A stretch of 64,000 nt of DNA from Asterias rubens (Eukaryota; Echinodermata; Asteroidea; Forcipulatida; Asteriidae). The stretch is taken from assembly GCF_902459465.1 (NCBI RefSeq), contig NC_047069.1, positions 1,798,001 to 1,862,000 on the forward strand, written 5' to 3'. Made by a program: the position numbers and the translations under genes. Below are positions 22,564 to 34,500 of this stretch, one piece after another. The stretch's first letter is position 1, and each line of letters starts with the position of its first letter. A model generated the notes under the pieces. That model searched no databases. It had not been told where the DNA came from and worked only from the letters and a program-made list of their open reading frames with translations.

Positions 22564-25500
22564 ATGTCAACAATGACAGAAGATTCGGGAAGAGTGAAGG
22601 ACCATCATTGTTTTAAAAAACTTCTTTTTAGTTTCCCTGGTGGAGGAAAGGATCTTTTCCAGGTTTACGATGACTGGGCAGACAACTATGAGTCGGTAAG
22701 CGAGGCATAGGAAGCCCATATATAATATAATATTAGACAATTAAGAACTCACTCCGTGTAGTGCAGTTAAAAACGATCCTCGAAAAAGCTAGTCCCAGCC
22801 GATTGTCTACCATCCACCCAGGGCCCAAATTCATAGAGCTGCTAAGCACACAAATTTGCTAAGCATAAAAATTTCTTTCTTGATAAAAACAGGAATACCA
22901 ACCAAATTACCATTCGTTACATATTGCTTGTTACAGGTATTCAGCTGTTGGTGGTTATCCTGAAAATCCCGGGAAATTTGGTTGGCATTCCTGTTTTTAT
23001 CAAGGAAAGAAATTTCATGCTAAGCAAATTCGTGTGCTAAGCAGAGCTATGAAATTGGGCTCTGATAGTAATTTTTTAAAAATCAGGTCAGTTCTTTTCA
23101 GAAAAGAGACGTCTTCCAGAAAAATCCAAAAAATCTACTCCGCGGTTGTAGAATATAGCAAGACAGGTTCTCTTAAGAACAAAATTTACCTGGCAAGTAG
23201 ATATACACATGACTTTACCACTAAAAAACAAATATAGACGGAAAACGGAAAATTACTAACAGGAAAAACATTCCTTCCCATGACATAGACCTGTTTCATC
23301 CACTCGAAAAAAAAATCGTTTCCTCGAAACACCATTTCCTTAGACTCGTAATATTGACGGTTAAATTATTTTTGAGGTCTTCAAACCTGAATTAAAATAT
23401 GTAAAATGTTCGAAATATAGTGGTTATGTTCATTTCTTTATAGGATTCGACAAGTCATGACTACGTTGCCCCAACGAAACTGGCAGATATTGCATCTGAT
23501 ATTATCGATGATAAATCAGCCAGAATCTTAGATGCAGCATCAGGCACCGGGATGGTAGGAGCTGAGGTAAGATTGTGGAGTAGACATTTAAACTGAACGA
23601 GCAAAAAAATAATACAAATCTGGACGAAAACAATAGTTGTTCAGACTGATGTCGGAACGCCTAGTACAAATCTTAACAAAAACAGTAGCTGTTCCGACTG
23701 CTATATGATCGGAACGCCTCATAACAATCTTGACGAAAACAATAGCTGTTCCGACTGCTATGTCGGAACACCTATTACAAATCTTGACGAAAACAAGAGC
23801 TGTTCCGACTGCTATGTCGGAACGCCTATGTACAAATCTTTACAAAAACAATAGCTGTTCCGACTGCTATATGATCGGAACGCCTCATAACAATCTTGAC
23901 GAAAACAATAGCTGTTCCGACTGCTATGTCGGAACACCTATTACAAATCTTGACGAAAACAAGAGCTGTTCCGACTGCTATGTCGGAACGCCTATGTACA
24001 AATCTTTACAAAAACAATAGCTGTTCCGACTGCTATATGATCGGAACGCCTCATAACAATCTTGACGAAAACAATAGCTGTTCCGACTGCTATGTCGGAA
24101 CGCCTATTACCAATCTTGACGAAAACAAGAGCTGTTCCGACTTTAGAAAGTCGGAACAGCTGTGAAGAAACAACTTCACAATGTTGTCATTTATGTTTAA
24201 TATTATCTTCACCAGTCCCGACACAATATTAACAGGCATGATATTTCATGGAGGCAACGAAGGCGTGTGCCTCCACGCCCCCTTGCCATTGCCTTGGTGC
24301 CCTTGTCATTTCAAAAACGAAGCATACAGGCCTGATATAAAACAAGACTTTACTTTGAATTGAATTACTTTATATGTTGCAGTTAAAACTGCGAGGTTTT
24401 ACCTGCATCGACGCCTTAGATCCGTCTCAGCGTTCCTTAGATAAAAGTAAGACACACCAGGCTTATATGAATTATATCTGCGATACTCTCGACGATCATA
24501 AGACTGAGATTCAAAACGGTGAGTGAGTGAAATTAGTGTAATCATATACAAAGCAAGCACCGAGGGTGTAACACTTGCCGGCACAACCCACAATGTAATA
24601 ATTTTGTGACAAAAGCAAGGAATTTGGTAATAGGTAAATTAATGTGTTACAAAAAGATTTATTATTTTATGCATTATACTGTTGGGATACACCAAGTGAG
24701 AATACTGACCTTTGACAATTACTTAATGTGTCTAGTGCCTTGAAGTCGAAATTATATTTCTTAAAAAATATGTGTGGACAGATGTCTACGATGCTGTATT
24801 GATGTGCGGATCTTTTGGACTCTGCGGTCATGTTACTGATTCGTGCTTTCCTGAGCTAATCCGCATCACAAAACCAGGTAATTATGTAAAATAGTTTAGT
24901 TATTTTTTTAACACAATAAATATTAAAGTCACCTGGAAATAGATTTTTTTTTCTCTCAAACATAAGAGTATATGCTTACGAACAATAAAACAATTTTTTT
25001 AGTAATTGTTTGTCACGATTTATATGTTTAAAAAACATATAAAGTTGTTTGGGGGCTGACTCCGCCTACCCCTTTTGTGACGTCAATCGAGGCAGACTTT
25101 GCCTGCAATGCGTATAGTAAACACACATGCAAAGTACATGTATGTCCAAGTCGTGAGTTGGTACAATCCAAAAAGTGTTTTTCTGCATTCAGCAGCAATA
25201 CACCTGGTCGGCATTGCCGGAAAAAAACTCAAACACATTTTTTGAAACGTACAAACTCACGACTTGGTCTGTACATGTACTTTGCAATTGTGTTTACTCT
25301 ACGCATTACAGGCAAAGTCTGCCTCGATTGACGTCACGAACAGCGCCCGGGTCGGGGTCTACTCTTAAATTTGTAAATAATATAAGAACTGATTTTTAAA
25401 AAAACCTTAGTTAACCGTTTATTCACATTTCACTCATCAAAACACATTATATTAGTGACAAAAGCTTTATTTTGAAAAAATACCACTTCCAGGTGACTTT

Positions 25501-26192
25501 AACGCAACATCATTTTGAACACAAGCTTGGAGCTTCATATTTGAGAAGGCAAGGCCAGTTTCATTTTGTAAAGGGCACTTTCATTGGAAGATCTTAAATT
25601 CTATAAGAAACGTTTGAAGGGGCACTACAGCCAAGACAAGGGGCAACCTAATTATATGTAGCACCTCATAAGGGTTAGGTGCTATGGAGCATTTAACAGC
25701 CACAGACAAGAACACCGGGGCGAACCCCCTTCTCGTTTCGATAAGTGCACCGGATTCTGTTACGTGATAAGTGCACCGCGTTCTGTTACATGAGTTACAC
25801 ACCACATGGGACCAACGGCTTTACGTCCCATCCGAAGGACGAAGCAATGGTTAAGCAATGGGTAAGCAATGACGAAGTCAAGGACACTTAGTGTCACGAC
25901 TGTGAAAAGTTATTGTTGCTGTATAGCTGCTGCTCAACTGCTGCTGATGTTGTTGTTTGTTTGTGTGTTGAACGTGAGGATTTTGCAAGTTGTCTTTTTA
26001 CTTTCAGGGGGTTTCATCATGTTCACAGTTAGCACCCAGGTACTAGATGAATGGCAAGACAGACTCGATGCATCCATTAAGTCATTTACTCAACAGGGTC
26101 TATGGCAACTTGTGGAGAAACGCTGGTGTCAGTACGGATATTATGGCACGCAGAAACTACAAGCAATGGTACCCGTCCTCAAGATCACCTAA
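22564..26192 (+). CDS. METTL27: Methyltransferase-like protein 27 homologue
   Basis: Five exons: 22564-22695, 23444-23566, 24383-24518, 24782-24877 and 26008-26192. All junctions are GT-AG and in frame, giving 223 residues. The order is VYDDWADNYES (the N-terminal motif of the METTL27/WBSCR27 group), then ILDAASGTGMVG at residues 72-83 (SAM-binding motif I), then VYDAVLMCGSFG (motif II region), then ITKPGGFIMFTV (motif III region), with a stop after VPVLKIT. It is a class I SAM-dependent methyltransferase. The substrate is not evident from sequence and METTL27 itself is poorly characterised. Human METTL27 is slightly longer (about 245). There are no breaks. Introns hold a hairpin repeat array, a 576-bp MITE and a SINE. 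A possible upstream non-coding exon ends at 20783. Confidence 0.9.
22807..23062. mobile_element. MITE with 'gggcccaaattcatagagct' ends
   Basis: The left arm (catagagctgctaagcacac ... ttgataaaaacaggaatacc) is complemented by the right arm (ggcattcctgtttttatcaa ... gtgtgctaagcagagctatg). The arms run about 90 bp each. It lies in intron 1 of the METTL27-like gene. Confidence 0.85.
23615..24165 (+). repeat. Hairpin-unit tandem array with 166-bp higher-order period
   Basis: About ten units of roughly 55 bp, each containing tgttccgactgctatgtcgg plus aac, a small inverted repeat (gttccgac / gtcggaac). Three subtypes alternate, so identical stretches recur every 166 bp (for example starts at 23730 and 23896). 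The last unit ends in a longer hairpin (agctgttccgacttt / aaagtcggaacagct). It lies in intron 2 of the METTL27-like gene and creates repetitive false ORFs. Confidence 0.9.
24926..25502. mobile_element. 576-bp MITE with internal inverted arms
   Basis: The ends TTAAAGTCACCTGGAA and ttccaggtgacttta(a) are inverted. The inner arms, 25075-25160 and 25255-25340, are also inverted (gacgtcaatcgaggcagact / agtctgcctcgattgacgtc). It lies in intron 4 of the METTL27-like gene. Confidence 0.88.
25600..25900 (-). mobile_element. SINE-like repeat (minus)
   Basis: The segment catgggaccaacggctttac plus gtcccatccgaaggac is the reverse complement of 54775-54805 in another copy. The flanking 'gcacctcataagggtt' and 'aaccccttctcg' blocks also match. 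It contains a small internal duplication of gataagtgcaccg. Confidence 0.75.
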
Positions 26193-28591
26193 ATAGCAAC
26201 GATAGGTCAACATCAGGCCGAGCCTGAACATCTGACGTCACGCATTCGAGGCCCGTCAGTTATGAGACATAAAATATAAGAAACCGTATTACTCTCCAAA
26301 AAAAGACATAACATTGCTCCAACAAGCACGACAAATATAAAACAAGTTACGAAAGGCAGGCACTCAGATACAAGTATTGCACAAGAAACAACGCACAAAG
26401 ATTCTAAGAATAAACTCCCTACACACCCAGTCTGGCCATGTAAACAAGAAGGTAACAATAATAAATACGCCACAGAGCTCCCATTGAGCCAACGTCAATC
26501 CCCGTCCAGAATCACCTTTCACCTTACACACTTTTCACAAGGAGATGCACAGTCAAATCCTTCAAACATAATTATCAACAACATTACATGCAAGTCACAT
26601 GTAGATGTACATACCACACATTGTACACTGAATGCAGACGACTGGTCCCCTGTCTTTATCCAGAAGACTATTTTTGCCACATCCATTGGGATAAACAAAA
26701 AATTAAATAAATGAACTTAGCCTTGCCGAAATATTATACATGATCTGAAAAGGTTTGTTTCAAAAGAGGGCGCTGTCACAGACTCGCTCCCTCAAAATAG
26801 ACCTTATCGCAAATACCAATGCGCAAGCGCAGACTGTTGAATGAGGTGCATTGTGGGATATATATGGATCAAATTTGGATACCAGCTAGACCACAATGCA
26901 CCTAATTCCAAGCTTTACGCGCGCGCCCCGGTATTTGCGAAAAGGTCTATAATTAATTGTTTAGAACGATTTGGTGTGCATCTTCATAATTCAGCGGGTA
27001 AATAGATTGGGGGGAGTTGGCAATCCGTATCACTAATAAGAAAATAAACGTTGTCTTGTTCCGAAAATAAAACCTGTTGAGTAGTTTTCATTTCTGTATA
27101 TCAAGCCTTTAGTCCAGGCGCACGCGGCACCCCCAAAACATTGTCAAGCACGAAAAAAGACTAGCGCGATCTGCGAAGCCGCAAAGCGCCTTTACCAACC
27201 CATGTTGGGGCCTTTTGTTTTTCCTAAACCTTTTCCTCAACTCATTTAGGGGTCTAATGTTTTTCTTTTTTTTTGCTAACGATTTTTGTTTTTACTTTCT
27301 TCTGTAGTTTATTGTTTAAGTATTATGGTACTGATTTATCGGTCTTTCATTGGTACTTTGTTTACATGCTCCATTAAAAAAGCAACTGCAAAAAATTCTG
27401 ATTCCTTTTTCCCTTGTTTTTTGGAGACCTGTCAATGTGTCTGTTTGGTGCGGACTAAAAAGTGCTATTCACACGACAGCAATTTAACTGGGGTCCCTTG
27501 TTTAATTTTAGCATGGTTGTAAAACATAGCAATGTTTGAGAAGATTATGCAAGAGAACTTGGACAACAGAAAACAGTTATTGTTGTCCTTTCACACGAGA
27601 AAATTTTTGTACAGCTTGACAACCATGCTCGATTTTAGCAAGGGACCCTTGCTAATCATGTGAAGGGGCTAAATACATGTTTGAAGTTTGAAGTTTTTTG
27701 TACTTAGCTATTCTTTGCACAACTGCAGTGTTAGCACGATTGTTTCTTTTGGACTGTCTCAAGAAATTGCCATAACAAAGTATGTTTGAAGGCGAAATGT
27801 CGTTGTGCCTGCCTCATTATTGAACAATAATGATAATTAACCATTCTTGTGTAGCGCATAACACATAGTAATTAAACATACCCCTAAGCGCTCCAGAGAA
27901 AAACACAACATAATACAAAGACAATATGTACTGGGTGACAAACAAAAATGGATGAATTAAGTGTTAACTAAGTGCGTCTTTAAAGCAATCTTCACATTGG
28001 AGTCAATGACGCGGGAGAGATTGTTCCATAAAGTTGAGGCAGTGTGAGCGAAGCTGCGTTATGATCCTGTATGTATCAGTGAGAATAGAGCGAAGCTTCA
28101 CATTTATCACTTTCGAGCTGAAAGCATCAAAGCCGCATGACATCTATGGTGGAAATTGGCTGGCCAGACGATAATTATTCATGAAACCACGGGGGAGGGA
28201 GGCGTCTTGAACGCCATATATGTAAATCTGCAAACAGAATACCAGTATGCAATGAAATAAAATCTGTTATAACTATTCACCCATTGTTCCATGGTATTAC
28301 CCCTATAAGCTAAAGTTACACACAGAAACCCAATACGGTTTACTGAACAAACTTATAACTGATAAAAACCTAACTCCATCACCAGTGTAAACAAACACCT
28401 TGTAGGCCTACCCGACTGTATGAATCAGTATTGGGCAAGTTTGATAACAATTGTTTGCCAAAAGGATTCTTGCACACGTGAGATTTAATCAAATAGTTGG
28501 GGCTGGTCCTGTTTTAGTAGGGCTTTGGGATTGTACATGATCTGCTGTACATGTTCTGCATACGAAAAGTTTCATGTTAAGCTAATGAAAC
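26193..28591. other. Intergenic between METTL27 and SLC6 gene A
   Basis: Contains a MITE at 26797-26951 (atagaccttatcgcaaatac / gtatttgcgaaaaggtctat). It also contains an M3 element at 27459-27670 (inverted around tttaactggggtcccttg / caagggacccttgcta). Positions 27960-28210 resemble repeat sequence, but I could not assign it. No gene is recognised. The promoter and 5' UTR of gene A must lie at the right end. Confidence 0.6.
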
Positions 28592-31500
28592 ATGGATACC
28601 ATGAAAGAGAAAATGGAGTTGGAGTCCGTGGTTCTACCTCCGTCTAAGGACGATGAGGATTCAACAGGACGGGGAAAATGGAGCGGGAAACTGGACTTCA
28701 TTTTATCATCAATGGGTTACGCTATTGGGCTAGGAAACGTATGGAGATTTCCCTATCTATGCTACAGCAATGGTGGAGGTATGTCATTTGTTTTTATCAG
28801 AGGAGTTTTTATAGTGGTGAGAGGCTGGCACATTAATCTTCATGTCAAAAGAAATGTATTGAGAGAAATTTGAGTCTTTGTTTGGATGCAATCGTTTCTT
28901 ACATGCATATGTGGCCCATAATGAGGCCCGATGCCTAAATGTAGCCCGACCTAAACGAGCCCACAACTTGTACCCAGGCCCGACACAAAGGGTCCATTGT
29001 GCTAGGCCCGACCCAAACACGCCTCAAACTTGTACCTACAATCCCGGCCATATCTCGTTGGGCCCCCCTGCCCCCTTTCAATGTTGGTTCCAATTGCTGA
29101 TTGTGTTCTGAGTTGTGTTCTGAGTTGGTTTCAATTGCTGATTGTGTTCTGAGTTGATTGTGTTCTGAGTTGTGTTCGTAGTTACAGTCACCATTGAGCG
29201 GGGGGCGGGGGACAAATGTTTTGAATGTGAACGGGAAGTGCACAGAGAATCGTTGTATACAACGTTATGAAAGGGTGGCCCAAGCATTTTGGCCGGGATT
29301 GTAGGCCCAACTTACAAGCCCCCTTACCGCGTGCCTTTATAGGCCCGACTTTAGAAGAGCCCCTAACCTTCATTGTACCTTGGCCCGACCTAAAAGAGCC
29401 CACCTTTTACTTAGGCCCGCCTTACTACCTTGTGCCTAGGAGACCAGACCTAAAAGAGCCAATACCGTGTATCTAGGCCCCACCTATAAAAACACAGCTA
29501 ACAAAAGATCCCCTATCTTGTACCTACTCGACCTAAAAGAGCCAATACCGTGTATCTAGGCCCCACCTATAAAAACACAGCTAATAAAAGATCCCCTATC
29601 TTGTACCTACTCGACCTAAACGAACCCCTATCCGATAATACCTAGGCCCGACCTAAAAGAGCCCTAAAGTTTGTGTCTATATTGGGTCCTAATTCTCCCA
29701 GGAATTTGCGTTACCAATTAAAGACACTGGACACTATTGGTAATATTGTCAAAGACCAGTCTTCTCACTTGGTGTATCTCAACATATGCATAAATTACGA
29801 ACCTGTAAAAATTTGAGCTCATCGGTCGTCGACGTTGCGAGATAATAATGAAAGAAAAAACACCCTTGTCACACGAAGTTGTGTGCTTTCAGATGCTTGA
29901 TTTCGAGATCTCAAATTCTAAATCTGAGGTCTCGAAATCAAATTCGTCGAAAATTACTTCTTTCTCGAAAACTATGTCACTTCAGAGGGAGCCGTTTCTC
30001 ACAATGTTTTATACTATCAAACTCTCCCCATTACTCGTTTACCAAGTAAGGTTTATGCTAATTATTATTTTGAGTAATTACCAATAGTGTCCACCACTGA
30101 ATATCCATTGTCCAGTATCAAACTATATAACTTTACTGTAATGAGTTTGAAACCCTTTTGATGGTCACGTTTATTTTTGATTTGTAATGTTGTAGGGGCT
30201 TTCCTGTTCCCGTATCTGATTATGCTGTTTCTGGTTGGATTTCCAATCTTATTTCTGGAAATATCATTCGGGCAGTTTGGAAGCCTTGGGTGTATTTCAA
30301 TGTGGCGTATTAGCCCACTTTTCAAAGGTAAGTTTCCAAACAAAGTCTTAGATTGTTTTCGTGAATCACAAAAAAACAAAAATAACATTTAGGCCTACTT
30401 AAACAAAAACATGTACTACCCCTTGCTTTGAACTAAGAGTTTTACGAAGTCGACCTTTGATGAGATTACAACACACTCATAGCTGAACTTTTGAATGGTT
30501 CTTTAAAGGTACACAATGTATTTTTAATTACTACAATTTGTTTTATCCAAAACAAGAGTGGTGCGTTTTAGTAAGCATTCTTTATAAATATTGTTTTCAT
30601 ATTCGATAATTTTAGATAGATGAAAAATTGATGACATTATTGTATGGTGGCTCGAAAAAGACATCGAAAATGTTTACGTAAATATTTGCTAATTGATATT
30701 TATCGCAAATTTGTACGTAAATAATATAAGGTAAATACTCATGTTTAGTGGCACAAATCGTGAATATTTACGTAAAATTGTCTATATTAAAGGCAGTGGA
30801 CACTATTGGTAATTGTCAAAAACTAGCCTTCACAGTTGGTGTATCTCAACATATGCATAAAATAACAAACATGTGAAAATTTGAGCTCCATCGGTCATCG
30901 AAGTTGCGAGATAATAATGAAAGAAAAATAACCCTTGTCACACGAAGTTGTGTGCGTTTAGATGGTTGATTTCGAGACCTCAAGTTCTAAATCTGAGGTC
31001 TCGAAATCAAATTCGTGGAAAATTACTTCTTTCGCGAAAACTATGGCACTTCAGAGGGAGCCGTTTCTCACAATGTTTTATACCATCAACCTCTCCCCAT
31101 TACTCGTCACCAAGAAAGGTTTTATGCCAATAATTATTTTGAGTAATTACCAATAGTGTCCACTGCCTTTAATATGCAGACTCTCCAAAACATTTGCTCT
31201 CTCTTTGTTTGTAGGTATTGGTTTTGGTATGGTACTTATGTCCGGTTACTTCTGCTTATACTACAACATCATCATTGCATACTCCGCATACTACATGTTT
31301 GCATCATTCTTGAATCCCTTACCATGGGTAGGATGCAATCATACATTCAACACAGATGCTTGTTTTGATGGAAGTCAAGGAGATGGTATACTGGAGTGCC
31401 CAATGAACCCGAACTTTACAGGAAAAACTAAACCAGTTTTTGCTAGCGAGGAGTATTTTGAGTAAGTGCCTAACCACGGATTCCGTGGGTGTTCTTCATT

Positions 31501-34500
31501 TCCTCTAAATAAAATTCGTTCTCTCGAAATACAATTAGCTCCCGAAATATAAATCATTCCCTCAAAGTAACAGCATGAGAAGATGCAAAGGAGTGACCAA
31601 TGAACCCAGACTTTACAGAAACAACCTTAACCAGTTTTTGCTGGCAAAGAATTATTTGAGTAGGTGCCTAACCACGGAGTCCGTGGGTGTTTTTGATTTC
31701 CTAGAAATATAATTCTTTATTAAGTAATTATAACAGAGTAAATTAACTAGTGGTGTTAATCTAATTATATTTCTCGATCACTTCATGACCCATATTATAG
31801 CTTTGATCGTATAAAGCCGAGTTTGACTTAAAGAGTGTCTTTCCAAAAGGTGTGTACAAATCCTATGGCATTTGACAGATTCAAATAGTAGGAAGAAGAC
31901 TAAGAAAGAAAAGCAATAAAAAAAGTCTTCACGAAAACAAAAGCTATAGTTCTACTTCTAAGTTGAAACAGCAACAGGAACAACTTTACAGGAAAAACTA
32001 AACCAGTTTTGGCTACTAAAGCGAGGATATTTTGAGTAAGTGCCTTAACCATGGAGCCCGTGGGTGTTTTTCACATCCTCGCAATATAATACGTTCTTAG
32101 GCTAGGCCTGGGTGACTAGTGAAATTTACAACTTGACTAGTCGAACCACAAAAGCACCTCAAAAACGACATAAAATAGTCGCGACTAATTTGTAATTCTC
32201 AAGATGCATTGTGGCAAGGTTTGCGGCAAGGGCAATATAGTCAAATTCAAGCTGAAAGGATTGAAGGATTGTGTCACTGATGTCTGATTGTAATTTGTAA
32301 ACAGTTTGTCGTGAATAGTCGTGAGCGACACAATAATTGGTTCACCAAACAGGTCGCGACTATTTTGAAACGAGTAGTTGAATAACGGTAGTCGCGACTC
32401 GACTAAGCACTCAATAGTCGCGACTACAACACTAGTGGCACTATAAGCCCACATGCCTAAAGTGATATTGACACGACAGAAATTTAACTGGGGTCCCTTG
32501 CTTAAATCCAGCATGGTTGTTAAATGTAGCAATGTTTGACAAGATTTTGCAAGAGAACTTGGATAGTAGAAACAATTGTTGTCGTTTCACATGAGGTACA
32601 TTTTGTAAATTCTTACAATCATGCTGCAATTTAACAAGGGACCCTTGTTAAAGTGCTCTCGTGTGAAAGGGGTTTAACTCGTTCCCTCAAAACATTACTT
32701 CGCTATCCTATAAGTACATGATTACGATTTGACGAAACACATGATAACATGTTGCTAACATGTTTTAACCAATATACATATTTTTTATAACTTATCACAA
32801 AGTTCAACACATTTTCTTTCTTGGACTACTGCAGTAGCCTTCTCACACTTTAACCTGACATGTTGACCTCTGTGTTTATAGGATTGTGATAGATTTAACA
32901 TCCAGATAACCTAGGTTGTATTTACTAGCAGTTTTTACCCCCGGTAAAACTACCTTTCCAGTTGCCCTGTCTTGTGTGTGTTCATTTAATATACATGCTT
33001 GAAGGACAATCTACTTGGTGTACTTATAAACAGTCAATACTGATAAGAAAGTCAAATATTGATAAAAGATTCCTCACTTGAAAATTATGACAATTATGAT
33101 TTGGTACGCCTAGAGTAACGTAGCTTTGTGAACTTTGTTCATAGAACAATGCCGTCATTGTCTAGCAATGTTCCATCGTCAAGTATTCAGTAAAGGTGGC
33201 TTGTGTGAAGGGGACACACACACACACACCACAAGTTGAAATAAAGCTTTCCAAATTACAAAAAGAACATTTTAATTCGTGCATTATTTTATTTTTCAAC
33301 AGTTGTGCACTAATTCGGATGGAAATAGTGGGCATCCAATTATAAAACTAAAAATGCCCCATATTTTTATGTTAACAATGACAAGAGTTTCTTTGAAGTT
33401 GTTGACGCCCCAGAAAAGCTAGTTATTTTGATGGCCAATGTTAGCATTATTATCGCATTTATGCAAAGTATTATAGTTCTATTACTTCACTGCAATGAAT
33501 CTACGCTAATAAAATGTTTTATTTTGAACAGACGGCGCGTGTTACAGATTTCCGATTCGTTGGGAGACATCGGTTATATTCAATGGGAGATACTTCTGTG
33601 TTTTATCTTTGTATGGATTGTAGTCTTCATTTGCATCAGCAAAGGCGTCAAGACCTCGGGCAAGGTAAAATAATTATAATAGTTATAATCAGTTGTTATA
33701 TCGCGCTTTTCACACCGAAGGGCTTCTCAAAGCACTTCTAACATACCCTGGTCACTGGACTTTAATTCATTCCCTAAACTAACTCAGCTCCTTGGGGAGT
33801 ATATGCAGCTCGTGTAACAAAATAATTATGCGTTACTAAGCTAATCAATAAAAAGAACCATCTCTGCCCTCACAGGTACCCATTTACCACTGGGATGGAG
33901 ATAAGCATTTATAGTTAAGTGTCTTGCTCAGGGACACAAGTGTCACGGCTTGGGATTCGAACCCACACTCTGCTGAACAGAAACACCAGAGCTTGAGTTC
34001 GGTGCTCTTATCCGCTAAGCAACGACACCCCTCAACAACCAATACAATCACTTCAGGAATTGAACATAGAAACCCTTTTGATAAAGGATGGTTTACCAAG
34101 AACTGTCAAATATCTAGCAATCATATTCGTTTATGAAACAAGTATAGATGTGGAAAATTAGTAATGCTCCACCAGTTGTATTAAATGCATGACCAAACTA
34201 TAAGCCCGAAGGAATAATTAACCATTGAGAATGGAATATATGCAATTGCGGAATTCTATACAGCAGTCTTATTTACATTACGGGAACTCCTGTAAACGTT
34301 ACAAAAGCATCCTGCCTTCTTTGCTTTGAGCTTAAACTCTTCTGTTAGCAGTATGGGTTTAGCACTGCAATACTTTATTGGTTTTCTCTCAGGTTGTGCA
34401 TTAAGTGCAGCCAATATCTTGGTGCATTTTAGTGCAACCTATATCTTGGTCTACTACACTCTTATTAACAAAACACTACAGTGGTGTTGTTCTATCGGGT

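Noticed and set aside
29848-30087. ORFs of 60-125 codons containing '[18 protein letters not shown]'
   Set aside because: The same peptide recurs at 21525, 31000, 35700, 43100, 60500, 61600 and 62500 on both strands. It is the interior of M1 elements, not a gene family.
32860-32915. Extra small exon 'IVIDLTS' between exons 3 and 4 of gene A
   Set aside because: It looks SLC6-like after an acceptor at 32880, but there is no donor. Direct joining of exon 3 to exon 4 already gives the family sequence and phase.
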